A program made the position numbers and the translations under genes. This document shows positions 44,293 through 58,054 of a stretch of DNA of 64,000 nt, in pieces; position 1 is the stretch's first letter, and each line of letters begins with the position of its first letter. The stretch lies in NCBI GenBank assembly GCA_034670405.1, contig JAXDDX010000045.1, positions 620,001 to 684,000 of the forward strand. The letters run 5' to 3'. The notes below the pieces were generated by a model. That model did no database searches and was not told the DNA's origin. It worked only from the letters and a program-made list of their open reading frames with translations. The stretch is from Hoplostethus atlanticus (Eukaryota > Chordata > Actinopteri > Trachichthyiformes > Trachichthyidae).

Positions 44293-45374
44293 GGTGAAAA
44301 CCTCACATCTTCAACAAGTCAGCCTTGTTTTAGCTTGATGTTTGAGGTTTTTAAATCCCAAGAGGTCTGAGAATCATCTCAGCCCACAGAGGAACCATGT
44401 AACCTGCAAACTTAAATGAAAACATAAAAGCACCAAAATTGGAATTGCAAGGTTTTCACTCAACAGCAGCGATAAGGGAACATTAAACCCTTCACTGCCC
44501 TGAATGAATGATAATAAATAATAGTCTGTTGTTCCAGATCAGGCCAGATCAGGCCTTAAACTACAACATCAGAGACTGAAGACAGACTTTTAGTGACAGC
44601 TGGAGGATCAATAAATAAAGAGACTGCTGGTGAATACAGAGAGGTGAGCTTTAATTTGACAGCATTCGTTGTGCAGGAAGGACAGCTGACATCTTTAAAG
44701 GTTCCCTACATACAGAGAATCTTTGGGTTACATTCAGCCGAACCAGCAGAAAGCTGCTAAAAGTCCTGAAACTCAAACTCCCGCTTCCCCGACTCCTGCA
44801 CGGTTAAATAAAAACCTGATGAGTTAAAAAATAAAATTACACTCCTCTGACATCAGTCTGACACTCTGAATGGCACAGTATCTTCACCTGAACACCCCCC
44901 CACCCTCCCCCCAGGCAGAAATCATGTTAGATACAATCATTGATTAGGATGAAGACCAGGGTGACGCCGGGAGCGCCGACCGACCAGCCTGCAGGTTTTC
45001 ATTCAAACGGATCACTACCGCAGCTCACCGTCACCAACTAGTTCCCGTCTGGTTGAAGGTGTTCGGTGAAACTAGCTGCTGTCGTGATTGGTTGGAATGA
45101 AAACCTGCGTGGATGGAGGTCTAGATGGTACATACCAGCTTACAGGACCCCACCCACCCCTACTCCCCCCCCCCCTCTGTTTGGCTGTTAAAAGGCATCC
45201 TTGTTTTCTGAAAAAAATAAAAAATAAAAATCAATCATGTCTTGATTGGGAGAAGCAACACAGAGCTGCATTTCCACCATCGCTAACGGAGAATCTCCAT
45301 CCAAACTCATACGGTCATCATAATCATAATAATCATATGCCACATTTTCAAATAAATACATGTCGTCCTCTCCT

Positions 45375-45715
45375 GTCGCTGATCTCTGTAACTCCACGCT
45401 GATCAACCTCCACCAGGTCATGAAAGCGCTTCTATCTGCTGTTCTCAACACCCGGTGTCAGGTAGGTCTTTCCTGGCGCACAGGAAGTGAAGCGTTTTCC
45501 GTTTCTGGTTTGAATAAATAGAAGAGCTGGGTAGTTAGCATGAACAGCGATAGCCACCGTGGCAAGAAAAGAGCGCCGCCTACAGGAACTCAAACTCCAC
45601 CAGCAGAAAATCCAAGGAGAAAGACGTCACAGTACTGGCCACACTGTTTGATTGACAGGTGATCTCTGGGAGCCACAGCAATGAGATGGAGACAAAAATA
45701 AAGATCACCACTTGT
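45375..45715 (+). repeat. Dispersed repeat family C, copy 2
   Basis: Matches 33825-34170 but lacks the 15-bp array and contains extra sequence (about 45415-45450). It lies 1 kb from the FEM1B stop codon and could be within its long 3' UTR on the other strand. Confidence 0.75.
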
Positions 45716-46507
45716 CTCCATGTGCTTCCACGTCCTCAGGGATGCTCTCTCTGAAACCCTCCAGACATGTTTCCACACGCTCAACAGAATGGAAGACAAG
45801 CTAACACTAGGCCTGTTCGGCAGCAGCCACATGGAAACCAAGGCAATGTCTTCCCTCTCCCGTCTAGACAATCTGTTAAAAACACTTAAAAAGGGATCGT
45901 CACTAAAACCATATTTCACTCCGGGAAAACATTCATTCAACAAACATTCATGTTCACGTCCTCATAGGAGTCACTGAAAATCACAACTCAATGAGCAACC
46001 AGCGACTAAAGGGGATTGGTTAAAGGTTTTTCTGTGTTCTGGGGAAATTTGGTGCATTCCTACGTATCAGTAAAGTCAGTTGGGAGGGGTGGGGGGGGTG
46101 GTTTAAATTATCTCAACGCCAGTGTTTCTGGGTAATCAAACTGAAAACCTATAGCTCAGTTAATAGAAACATCGCTGTAAGTAACAGGCACATGTTCATA
46201 AATGTAAAAATAAATTTGCAGATGAATTTCACAATAAACCTTTTATTAGACACTCTTCAAAACATTGATTAGGAAATAAAACCGATATGTATAAATTCTG
46301 CCCAGCAGTTTCATCCTGCGTCATTAGTCTGACTTTCCATTTTCTTTCATCATCACTTCACTGTTATTATGAAGATGAATTATTATTAAAAAAATCATAT
46401 TTGAGTGAAAGCTGATCTACGGGATGGGAATGGGAAGCAGACGAGGCCAGGTGGCATTGATCATTCGTTCATTCTCTCTCTCGTCCTTCAATCAGCCAGA
46501 GAAAGCC

Positions 46508-46510
<3 letters not shown>

Positions 46511-46538
<28 letters not shown>

Positions 46539-46539
46539 G
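46511..46539. repeat. (ACAG)n
   Basis: Seven ACAG units in the FEM1B 3' flank. Confidence 0.9.
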
Positions 46540-46754
46540 GACTGCCAACTGTGGCTGCTGGTACTTAGCAATTAATACTTATCATATAAAAAAGACCCCT
46601 CTTTTTATAAAAAGCAAATATGTTCAAACATTGTCTCTACTGAACACAGTCGTCCTCAGCACCGTTTGGATTTGTTAGAAAATTATAAGAAATTCTTTAA
46701 AAACAACGATGAATGTGTCCTTGTTGTTTCAAGTCTAAAGTTCTCCCGGCTGTT

Positions 46755-49260
<2,506 letters not shown>

Positions 49261-49994
49261 CTAAGGAATAGTGACCTTATCTACTATGGTATCATTATAA
49301 TATTCTAATAATTGTGTTATATCCCTCTAAAATGTATTATAGTATTACTACATTCTGTGTGTTAGGGATGTTACTATACTTAATTATAAACCGTGTAATC
49401 TTTTACATGAAAATTGTAATATTGCAGTGAATCATTTTAGCTCTGTTCAAAAGGATATATATATTTGCTATGTAGAGTCACTGGTTGGTTTTTAGAACTC
49501 AGAACTGCTGCTCTGATTTAATAGATAATTTAGATAATTAAAATCTTTTCATGTAATGGTTTTATTTCATCTCTCTTTGAGGAAGATAGCAAAATACTTT
49601 TCTTCATTCATTTAATAGCATTTGTGGGTATACGTTTTGTTGATATTAAATCTAAACCCTAGTCATGACCTTTGACCTTAAAAACAAACTGAAAAATAGT
49701 TACTGGTGCCATGAAGACAGCAATTGGAATTGCATATGAAGCTATTTCTTTCTTTAATGCTTTTTTCAATGGGATGTTCATTGGGAGTTGATGAAAATAC
49801 AGGATGTATTGTGTGAAAGTGTGGAGTGTAAAATTGATTTTAAAGATTTCTGACCATTAATTATCCGTGGTCTAATTTCCCTCTGTGGGTGTGGGGGGTT
49901 GGCCTTCCTCTGAGAAACTTCTCTGAGTAGTTTCTCATTTTTCTTCTTGGTTTCTGGACCTTCCATTAACCTAGTCTGTTCAATATCTAAGCAG

Positions 49995-50620
49995 CTCCAT
50001 CAATACAGGGCTTTCAGGTGATGTAGCCCCGCCCCCTATCGTGGCCATATTGGAGGTCCTCTCTCTGTGAACAGCTGATTGTGTTTCTAACTTCAAACTG
50101 ATCATTTCATCACTGATACATCTGATTGATTTAGTATTTAGATCATGTAGCTTGTTAGCTAGCTAACCATAATATCTGGTCAGATAATCATCACTGTCTT
50201 GTTGTTAACACATCTGGTTAGCACACTAGCTAACGTATCTAGTAGAATCTAGCGTTAGCAGTGGCTAGTAGTCCCATGTTAACAGTAACCAAACTAGCCT
50301 GCTGGCTAGTTAGCTAGCTACCAGTTTGTTCAGGTTAACTGAGCTGACTCTTCTCCAGCTCCAACTCAGAGTGTTTTGGAGTAGAGACTAGGGCTAAAGA
50401 CAAGACAGTTTACTGAGTCACAGTAACCTACATTTGGAGACAAATCTACCTGATCACACTGATCACTTTTACTGAGAACGTTACTGGATGATCTACAGAC
50501 ACACCACAACAACCTGGTTCAGATAGTCAACTGGTTCTACTGACACATTATTAACTGACAATTCTCCAGTGGATCCATGATGGATCAGACCTGGTTGGTT
50601 ATACTGAAAAATAATATGGC
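49995..50620 (+). repeat. Dispersed repeat family A, most complete copy
   Basis: About 620 bp from ACAGGGCTTTCAGGTGATG to GGATCCATGATGGATC. Not interrupted; keeps the single TTAA where the copy at 30093-31375 has the inserted MITE. Confidence 0.85.
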
Positions 50621-53190
50621 AGGTTTTTTATCACCTATTCTCACCATTCAGTGTCAGGCTGTAGTCTACTCTTTAATTTTAAACTGTGTGTTATAAATAT
50701 TGATAGGCTTTATTCCAGCCCTTTTTATTTGAGCAAATGTCAGTTGGAGTATGAGATTCTAACTCTGCTCGGCTGAAACCAGATTATAGCTGTCTAATAA
50801 AAACAGATTTAAACAGATTACAGGTTTATCTGCAGGCAGCTGAACCTTGTGGATCACAGTTTAACTCAAACAGAGAGGCTGTGGGTGTTTGATGGCAGAG
50901 CGATTCACTCTTTGATTCACCGTCTACAAGGCTCAGCTTCAAATCCAGGACGGCCATGAAGAAGCCAGTACTTCAGCCCCGATGGCACCAGCAGGAGGAA
51001 TAAATCCTGAAAACCTCACAGGAAGACTGACAGGATTTTATGTCTCGACTGTTTAGAGGCTGATCAACAAATACTGTCAGTGACGGAGACGTTCCAGAAG
51101 TGACGGCATCAGGGTTTTATTGTCTGTTGAGCTCTCAGCTATATTACTGTGACTTTTATCTTAGTTAGTGTGATTATTTTGGTGGTGTCTTAGTGGTATA
51201 GACAGCAGGCGTGGAGGAGTATATCGTCCAATCGGAGGAGAGAGATGCAGCCATCGGCCCGGAAGCGACAGAACTCTCTTCATGCAGCAACATTCATGTT
51301 CAGGTTTCAGAAACAACTTTTTCATCTTCAGTTCGATCCTTAAGCAACTATTTCAGTCTGTTGTAGCAAACTGCACACTTTTACAGAAAGCCTCATTTGA
51401 ATTAGAGGAGCTGGTGTTTTCGGCCAATCAGGGTCCAGTATCGTGAGGACTTCACATTCACTTAATTTAACTAAGTCAATTCAACTTCTAACTAAACTAC
51501 ATTTATTTGTAAAGCATCATGAAGACATTATTACCAAATCCAAAATAATATGAGACCTTTAGTTAAATTGCTTGTATAGTTACAGTGTGAAGTTTCTTCA
51601 CTTTCAGGGGAGACAGATGCTGTCTGCTGCTGTCAGGAGGTTTGTTAGAACCACCAGCCAAAGGCCACTAAATGTTCTCTGAACCCGACCACTTTGGCGG
51701 GTAACCATCGGAGGTCTTGTTTGAAGTGTAGCTGGCTGGTAGTGAAGGTGGCTGGGGGGTTTGTGATGAACCAGTTATTGTGGCCCTGTTGGTCCCATGT
51801 GGGCCCCTGTAGGGTTGTTGAGGTGTGTGGTTATACTGCAGATGGACAGTAAGCTCTTAAGTTCTTTGACTGTGTTTCAAAAATGAGTTGGTGAATGTGA
51901 GATGTCACCTAATCATAATTATGTTATGATATTGGACTAGTGTCTTTTAAAGTTCTACTCTGTTCTCCTCTTGATGTGATTTTGAGTGTATTACGATTTT
52001 ATACATTATTGTATGTTGTTGGTCTGCAACTTTCAAGTGTGTCTTGATTCTGGATCTCAACCTGGTTACATAATAAATGAAAGCAGCAGGACATTAGTCC
52101 GTCCTCCGCTGTGACAGAACAACCAGATGAGATTAGAGCTGGAGGAAGTCCAGGGAGGACAGCATCAGCCAGGTCGCAGGTTTTAGGACTGTGTGTGTGC
52201 AGGGGGGTGGGGGTGGGGGGATATAACAGCTGTTAAGCACCACCATGAAAAGACAGTATGCTTCCTTTTTGTTTGAGATACACACAAATCCATCCCCTAT
52301 AAAATGTCCATACTCAATATCAATATGCAATATCAAGATTCAAATCTAGAAACTCAAAGCTACCAGGGTGGTAATGGATCCCAGATCACTGCACATGAAG
52401 TTCAATGTGAAAGGCTCTTTCCAGCTGCTGAAATGAAGTATTTGGGTTCATGTTGGCGAATATCATGACCTCTAATAGTTTAATTTCTCCTTCCTACTAA
52501 ACCGACCTGTGAGAAGAATCCACTTTAAATGGACACTGGTTGTTTTTGTCATGATAAACAGTGAAACTGATAGTGTGCTGATAGTGTGTGGGTTTTAAAT
52601 CCTTAGATCAGATCAGATCAGATCAGATCAGATCAGATTAGAGGATAATTGGGTTGTTGCAGCAGCAAGTAATAGGGTACAGCAAAAAAATAACAGGATA
52701 TAAATAGGTATGGAGCAAATGGGGGTATGAAACATAACACCAACAACAATTTCAGCACTAGAAGATAATATGTGATAAAAGGAAAGATAACTTAATCTGC
52801 AGTATACAGGATGTGCATAATGATGGTAATAGAACTTACTGAGAAAGAAACATAATGGAAAATAGGAAACAGATGAGGCACAGGAGGAGCAGGAGGAGCA
52901 GGAGGTAATCCAGGCAGCAGACGATCCTGGGGCCCAATGAGGCTTTGTTCCAGCAGTGAAGGCTCAGTGTCGGTGATCCCAAGTCTCATGTGGCCTGAGG
53001 ATGGTTTGACTGAATTTGACTAATTCATGATGTAGGCCACGCTACCACCAGCTCCCCTGATGCAGACACACTGCATGACCATGAGAATCTGTTTTTATCA
53101 TGGTTCTGTTCCTGAACCCTTCACAAGGTTCTCTACATGGAAAAGAGGTCACAGCAAGCGGTTACAACATAGTCCGATATTTTAGAACAG
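50620..53190. other. Intergenic or CLN6 intron 1, no gene seen
   Basis: Only a short (AGATC)n at 52605-52638 and a fragment near 52645 shared with 37946 (GGGTTGTTGCAGCAGCAA) stand out. If CLN6 exon 1 lies near FEM1B, this is CLN6 intron 1. Confidence 0.5.
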
Positions 53191-53457
53191 CCTAAAGGTG
53201 TAAGAGCTTGTTGTTGTGAAGTTTGTTGAGAAAGTTTTTACGTCTCTGTGTTGTCTAACATGTTACGTCTCTGTGTTGTCTAACATGTTACGTCTCTGTG
53301 TTCTCTAACATGTTATGTCTCTGTGTTGTCTAACATGTTACGTCTCTGTGTTGTCTAACATGTTACGTCTCTGTGTTCTCTAACATGTTACGTCTCTGTG
53401 TTCTCTAACATGTTATGTCTCTGTGTTCTGTAACATGTTACGTCTCTGTGTTCTCTA
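53190..53457. repeat. 25-bp minisatellite, left part
   Basis: Ten or so units of TAACATGTTACGTCTCTGTG plus GTTCTC/GTTGTC. The array resumes at 57676 after the inserted element. Confidence 0.9.
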
Positions 53458-54024
53458 TGTGGCATAGAGAATTGTACACTAGTCATAAGCATGTAATAAC
53501 ACTAATTGACAACGCCACCCTCACGCTAAGGGGTGAGGGACCCTGAAGTTCGCTAAGGCTAAGTTCCCCGCTTGGACGGGCCCAGAATGAACTAGACCAG
53601 AGGCTGGTGTATCAACAATAAAAATAATTTATTACAAGATCACAAATTGGGAACAACATATGAAGAGCAATAAACACTATTACAGTGTGAGGGCAAGGGA
53701 GGCTAGTACCAGGGGAAAGGGGGCCTGTGAATGAACTCTGGCTTTAAAGGCAGGCCTAGACGTCAGCAGTTTTGTAAAGGTACAAGCATGCACAGCAAAC
53801 GGTGTAAGGAACCCTATAACTAAAGGATAGGGCTCTAGATGAGTACTCAAAAGCACACAGTGCAATATCTGAGGTGACACACAACCAACAAACTGAAGTT
53901 TGTAATTATCACAACACACAATGAGCATACTAGTGCCCAAGCACAGCAAACCAAGTAAACAAAAGAGCCACACGTCTAGCCTACAATCAGACAAGCCTAT
54001 AATGGGATACGTTATATGCACAAG

Positions 54025-57000
54025 ATTCAAGATTCAAGATTCAAGAACTTTATTTGTCACATACACACACGGGGTGTGCAGTGAAATGAAAAAGTGGCAA
54101 TGCTCAACGGGAATGTGCAAAGGGCAACAGTACACAGTATTTACAATAAAAGAACAACACAATATTTACAGTATTACAGTAAGAGCTCTTATATAAAAAA
54201 AAACAACACAATATTTACAGTAAGAGCACTACAAAATTATAGTAATATGAGAAATATGAGAAATTGTATATATGTATATAAATTATGTGTAGTCATTACC
54301 TAAGTGTGTGTGTGTGTGTGTGTGTGTGTCCATAAGAGGGGCAGTGTGTGTGTCTTGGTGGGGGCCCTGGTGAGGTCGGAGTTCACAGTCCTGATGGCCT
54401 GAGGAAAGAAACTCCGTCTCAGTCTCTCTGTTTTTGCAGCGTGACTACGGAGGCGCTTGCCTGACCGCAGCAGCTGAAACAGTCCGTTGTTGGGGTGGTG
54501 AGGATCCTTCATGATCCTGCAGGCTCTGGTTCTGCACCTCCTGGTGTATAAGTCCTGCAGGGTGGGGAGTGTAATTCCAATAGTGCGCTCGGCCGAACGC
54601 ACTACTCTCTGCAGAGCCTGCCTGTCCTGAGCGGAGCTGTTGCCAAACCAGGCAGTGATGCTTCCTGTCAGGATGCTCTCTACAGCTCCAGAGTAGAAGG
54701 ACTGAAGGATCCTCCGGGAGACTTTGAATTTCCTCAGCTGCCTGAGGTGGTAAAGGCGCTGCCTCGCCTTTCTCACCAGAGTGTCAGTGTGTGTGGACCA
54801 TGTCAGATCTTCGGTGATGTTGACTCCCAGGTATTTATACCTGCTCACCCTCTCCACAGTAGTCCCATTAATCCCCAGTGGTGAGTACGTCCTCTGTTGT
54901 TGTGTCCTCCTAAAGTCCACAATCAGCTCCTTAGTTTTGGTGACATTCAGGAGGAGGCTGTTGTCCTGGCACCAGAGTGACAGATCAGCAACTTCCTCCA
55001 GGTAGGCCTTCTCGTCGTTGTTGGAGATCAGGCCCACCACCACTGTGTCATCCGCAAACTTAATGATGGTGTTGGAGCTGAACCTGGCCACACAGTCATG
55101 TGTGTACAGGGAGTACAGTAGGGGGCTGAGGACGCAACCCTGGGGGGATCCTGTGTTCAGGGTGAGGGGGTTGGAGGTGTGTCTACCCACCCTGACCACC
55201 TGGGGCCTGGCGGTCAGGAAGTCCAGGATCCAGGCACACAGGGGGGTGTTCAGTCCCAGCTCCATCAACTTGCCAGCCAGTCTGGTGGGGACTATGGTAT
55301 TGAAAGCTGAACTATAGTCAATGAACAGCAGTCTCACATAGCCCCCCTTCCGGCTGTCCAGATGAGAGAGTGTGGTGTGCAGTACCTGGGAGACAGCATC
55401 ATCCGTGGATCTGTTGGGACGATAAGCAAACTGCAGCGGGTCCATGGAGCAAGGGAGGAAGGCGCAGATGTAGTCCTTTATCAGCCTCTCCAAGCATTTC
55501 ATGACCACCGAGGTGAGGGCCACCGGTCGATAATCATTTAGGCATGCTGGAGAAGCATTCTTGGGCACAGGGACAATAGTGGATCTCTTGAAGCAGGCGG
55601 GGACCACAGACTCAGCCAGGGAGATGTTGAATATAGTGGTGAACACTGGAGCTAGCTGATTAGCACAGGTCTTCAGTACTCGTCCAGATATGCCATCTGG
55701 ACCAGCAGCTTTCCTGGTGTTCACCCTCATCAGAGCCCTCCTCACACTGTGCTCGGTCACAGAGAGTGTGTGTTCATCCCCAGCGGTAGAACTCACTCCG
55801 GTTGCGCTAACGGTGATGTTGTTAGCCGGCGAGCTAGCGCTGTTGTTGCTAGCCTCAAACCGTGCATAGAATGAGTTCAGGTCCTCCGCTAGGGATGCGT
55901 CGGCACTCACAATTGCGGGGGGTCTGCCCTGGTAGTCCGTTATAGTCCGTAGCCCCTGCCATAGGCGTCTGGTGTCGCGCTGCCCCATCTGCGACTCCAC
56001 TCTGTCCCTATACCTCCTCTTGGCCTCCTTCACCGCCCTTCTCAGTCCATAGGACGCTGCCTTGTGCTCGTCCATGTTGCCGGATACAAGACCGGAGTTA
56101 TAGGCAGCAGTGCGGGCGTTCAAAGCGTCGCGGATGGATTTATCAACCCACGGTTTTTGGTTAGGAAAGGACCTAACTTTCACCGTAGGGACGATGGTGT
56201 CCACTAGCATAGCTATGAAGCTCGTTACTACTTCCGTAAACTCGCTGACGTCCCTGGAACTGGATTGGAACATGCCCCAGTCGACGTCGCGCAGAGCGTC
56301 CTGTAGCTCAGCCTCTGATTGGTCAGACCACCGCTTTACGTCCCTCGTCACTACCGCTTCCCGTGCTATCCTTTGTTTATACTCCGGTAGCAGGAAAATG
56401 GCGGCATGGTCTGATTTGCCGAACGGAGGGAGAGAGACAGCCTTGTAGCCTCTCTTGAACGGCGTATAGCAGTGGTCCAACGTTCTTTCCCCTCTGGTAG
56501 CACACGTAATGTGCTGGTGAAAGTTCGGCATGACTTTTTTTAGGTTCGCCCTATTAAAGTCCCCAGCCACCACCATAGCCGCGTCGGGATGCTTGTTCTG
56601 ATGCCGACATAACACATCATGTAGGTCCGATAGTGCTACGTCGGTGTCCGCTTGTGGTGGTATGTAGACGGCTGTGGTGATGACCGAGCTGAACTCCCGG
56701 GGAAGGTAGAATGGACGGCATGAGATAGTCAGATGTTCCAGGTTCGACGAGCAGGAACGAGAAAGAGTCTTAATGTCCTTGGGGTTGCACCACTTGTTGT
56801 TGGTCATGAAGCAAACCCCTCCACCCTTAGATTTGCCAGACTCTTCCGTTCTATCCGCACGGAAAACAGAGAAGGACTCGGTTGGGCATATGACTCGATC
56901 CGGCACCAGCGGGGTCAGCCATGTTTCCGTCAGACAAAAGACGTTACAATCCCTCATGTCCCGTTGGAATCTTATCCTCGCCCTAACATCATCCAACTTA

Positions 57001-57377
57001 TTATCCAGAGACTGGACGTTAGCAAGAAGGATGCTGGGCAGAGGTGGACGGTGGGCTTGAACCCTCAGTCTGTTCCGAATTCCGCTCCGTTTTCCCCGAT
57101 GTTTCCTCCTTCGTCTCCCCGTAGGTGAGTCTCCACTGTTGTTATTGTGGCTCGCTCGTACTATCTCTGCCGGCCACGCTGGGTCGATGGGAAAAGTGGA
57201 CAAAAACCTTTGTTTTGCGCAAAAGTTTATGTCCAAAAGTGTGCTGCGTTCGTAGGATGTTAGTGCCGATGTGTTTGAGCAAAAAAAGATATTAAAAACA
57301 AACACAAAAACTAAAAAAACGCACAATCTCCGCGGAGCTACCACGACGGCGTCTAGACACGGCCGCGCCATCTTCGA
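54025..57377 (-). mobile_element. Full-length LINE retrotransposon (L2/CR1/Rex-like), nested in the LTR-like element
   Basis: On the - strand the element starts CGAAGATGGCGCGG, has one long reading frame, a CA microsatellite at the frame's end, an AT-rich 3' UTR and terminates AATAAAGTTCTTGAATC followed by TTGAATC repeats. It is flanked by a 7-bp duplication GCACAAG (54018-54024, 57378-57384). About 3.35 kb with no upstream ORF1. Confidence 0.85.
54300..57371 (-). CDS. LINE ORF2-like protein: apurinic endonuclease plus reverse transcriptase
   Basis: The first ATG is at 57371 (four codons inside the open frame) and gives 1023 residues with no stop or frameshift. After a basic N-terminal stretch ([11 protein letters not shown]) comes an exonuclease-endonuclease-phosphatase domain: [40 protein letters not shown] and SDHAAIF, with the catalytic Glu, Asp, Asn and His visible. 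The RT follows: [69 protein letters not shown] and the catalytic FADD. A C-terminal Cys-His-like segment ([11 protein letters not shown]) comes before a tail of Thr-His repeats encoded by the CA microsatellite. This protein nicks target DNA and primes reverse transcription of its own RNA. The intact frame suggests recent insertion. Confidence 0.93.
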   Translation of the reverse strand: MARPCLDAVVVAPRRLCVFLVFVFVFNIFFCSNTSALTSYERSTLLDINFCAKQRFLSTFPIDPAWPAEIVRASHNNNSGDSPTGRRRRKHRGKRSGIRNRLRVQAHRPPLPSILLANVQSLDNKLDDVRARIRFQRDMRDCNVFCLTETWLTPLVPDRVICPTESFSVFRADRTEESGKSKGGGVCFMTNNKWCNPKDIKTLSRSCSSNLEHLTISCRPFYLPREFSSVITTAVYIPPQADTDVALSDLHDVLCRHQNKHPDAAMVVAGDFNRANLKKVMPNFHQHITCATRGERTLDHCYTPFKRGYKAVSLPPFGKSDHAAIFLLPEYKQRIAREAVVTRDVKRWSDQSEAELQDALRDVDWGMFQSSSRDVSEFTEVVTSFIAMLVDTIVPTVKVRSFPNQKPWVDKSIRDALNARTAAYNSGLVSGNMDEHKAASYGLRRAVKEAKRRYRDRVESQMGQRDTRRLWQGLRTITDYQGRPPAIVSADASLAEDLNSFYARFEASNNSASSPANNITVSATGVSSTAGDEHTLSVTEHSVRRALMRVNTRKAAGPDGISGRVLKTCANQLAPVFTTIFNISLAESVVPACFKRSTIVPVPKNASPACLNDYRPVALTSVVMKCLERLIKDYICAFLPCSMDPLQFAYRPNRSTDDAVSQVLHTTLSHLDSRKGGYVRLLFIDYSSAFNTIVPTRLAGKLMELGLNTPLCAWILDFLTARPQVVRVGRHTSNPLTLNTGSPQGCVLSPLLYSLYTHDCVARFSSNTIIKFADDTVVVGLISNNDEKAYLEEVADLSLWCQDNSLLLNVTKTKELIVDFRRTQQQRTYSPLGINGTTVERVSRYKYLGVNITEDLTWSTHTDTLVRKARQRLYHLRQLRKFKVSRRILQSFYSGAVESILTGSITAWFGNSSAQDRQALQRVVRSAERTIGITLPTLQDLYTRRCRTRACRIMKDPHHPNNGLFQLLRSGKRLRSHAAKTERLRRSFFPQAIRTVNSDLTRAPTKTHTLPLLWTHTHTHTHT

Positions 57378-57675
57378 GCACAAGGCCCGAAGTAAAATAC
57401 AAAAGGAAGATAAAAGAGGAAATGTAACCCCGCACTAAGGCAATAAAAACCCACTAAGGCACAAGGGTAGAAAAAAACAGTGGCTAGGACAAGGTAGCCT
57501 GGACCGTAGTGCTCTTGAAAACTGATGCCTGAAGCAGCAGTGAAATGTTTGTTCAACCATGCGACTTTCCAACAAGCAGGAAGTGACAACCAGGGACAGA
57601 GGATGAGTCGAGCACACCCTCCCTTCTTATATCTCCCTTCTGTCACCTCTGGGTCCTAGTGCACCGCCTGTTACA

Positions 57676-58050
57676 TCTAACATGTTACGTCTCTGTGTTC
57701 TCTAACATGTTATGTCTCTGTGTTCTCTAACATGTTATGTCTCTGTGTTCTATAACATGTTATGTCTGTGTTCTCTAACATGTTACGTCTCTGTGTTCTC
57801 TAACATGTTATGTCTCTGTGTTCTATAACATGTTATGTCTCTGTGTTCTGTAACATGTTACGTCTCTGTGTTCTCTAACATGTTATGTCTCTGTGTTCTG
57901 TAACATGTTACGTCTCTGTGTTCTCTAACATGTTATGTCTCTGTGTTGTCTAACATGTTACGTCTCTGTGTTCTCTAACATGTTATGTCTCTGTGTTCTA
58001 TAACATGTTATGTCTGTGTTCTCTAACATGTTATGTCTCTGTGTTGTCTA
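57676..58050. repeat. 25-bp minisatellite, right part, up to the CLN6 exon 2 acceptor
   Basis: Fifteen or so units of TCTAACATGTTATGTCTCTG type run directly into GTGTTGTCTAGCAG, the acceptor of CLN6 exon 2. Confidence 0.92.
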
Positions 58051-58054
58051 GCAG

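Larger units (their letters stand above)
41300..44600. other. Intergenic region between ITGA11 and FEM1B (tail-to-tail)
   Basis: No exon seen. It holds family F (42765-42950), family B (42958-43290 and 43600-43700), a TA/CA array (43373-43463) and a LINE 3' tail (44226-44292). ITGA11 and FEM1B converge here; their poly(A) sites could not be fixed, though AATAAA words occur near 41700 and 41803. Confidence 0.55.
53458..57675 (-). mobile_element. LTR-like element (about 860 bp) split by a nested LINE
   Basis: The element starts TGTGGCATAG and ends CCTGTTACA (TG...CA) and is flanked by a 4-bp TCTA duplication (53454-53457, 57676-57679) whose single copy is part of the minisatellite unit. Removing the LINE leaves about 858 bp. 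Read on the - strand there is a TATA-like GATATAAGAAGG at about 100 bp from the start and AATAAA about 260 bp before the end, as in a solo LTR. No internal retroviral or retrotransposon genes are present. A non-LTR identity cannot be excluded. Confidence 0.6.

Noticed and set aside
57353-57646. 97-codon frame on the - strand before the LINE
   Set aside because: It spans the LTR-like element and the LINE 5' end; no protein features recognised.
57993-58054. CLN6 start inside the minisatellite reading into exon 2
   Set aside because: The frame is generated by repeat units and would need loss of a good acceptor at 58053-58054.
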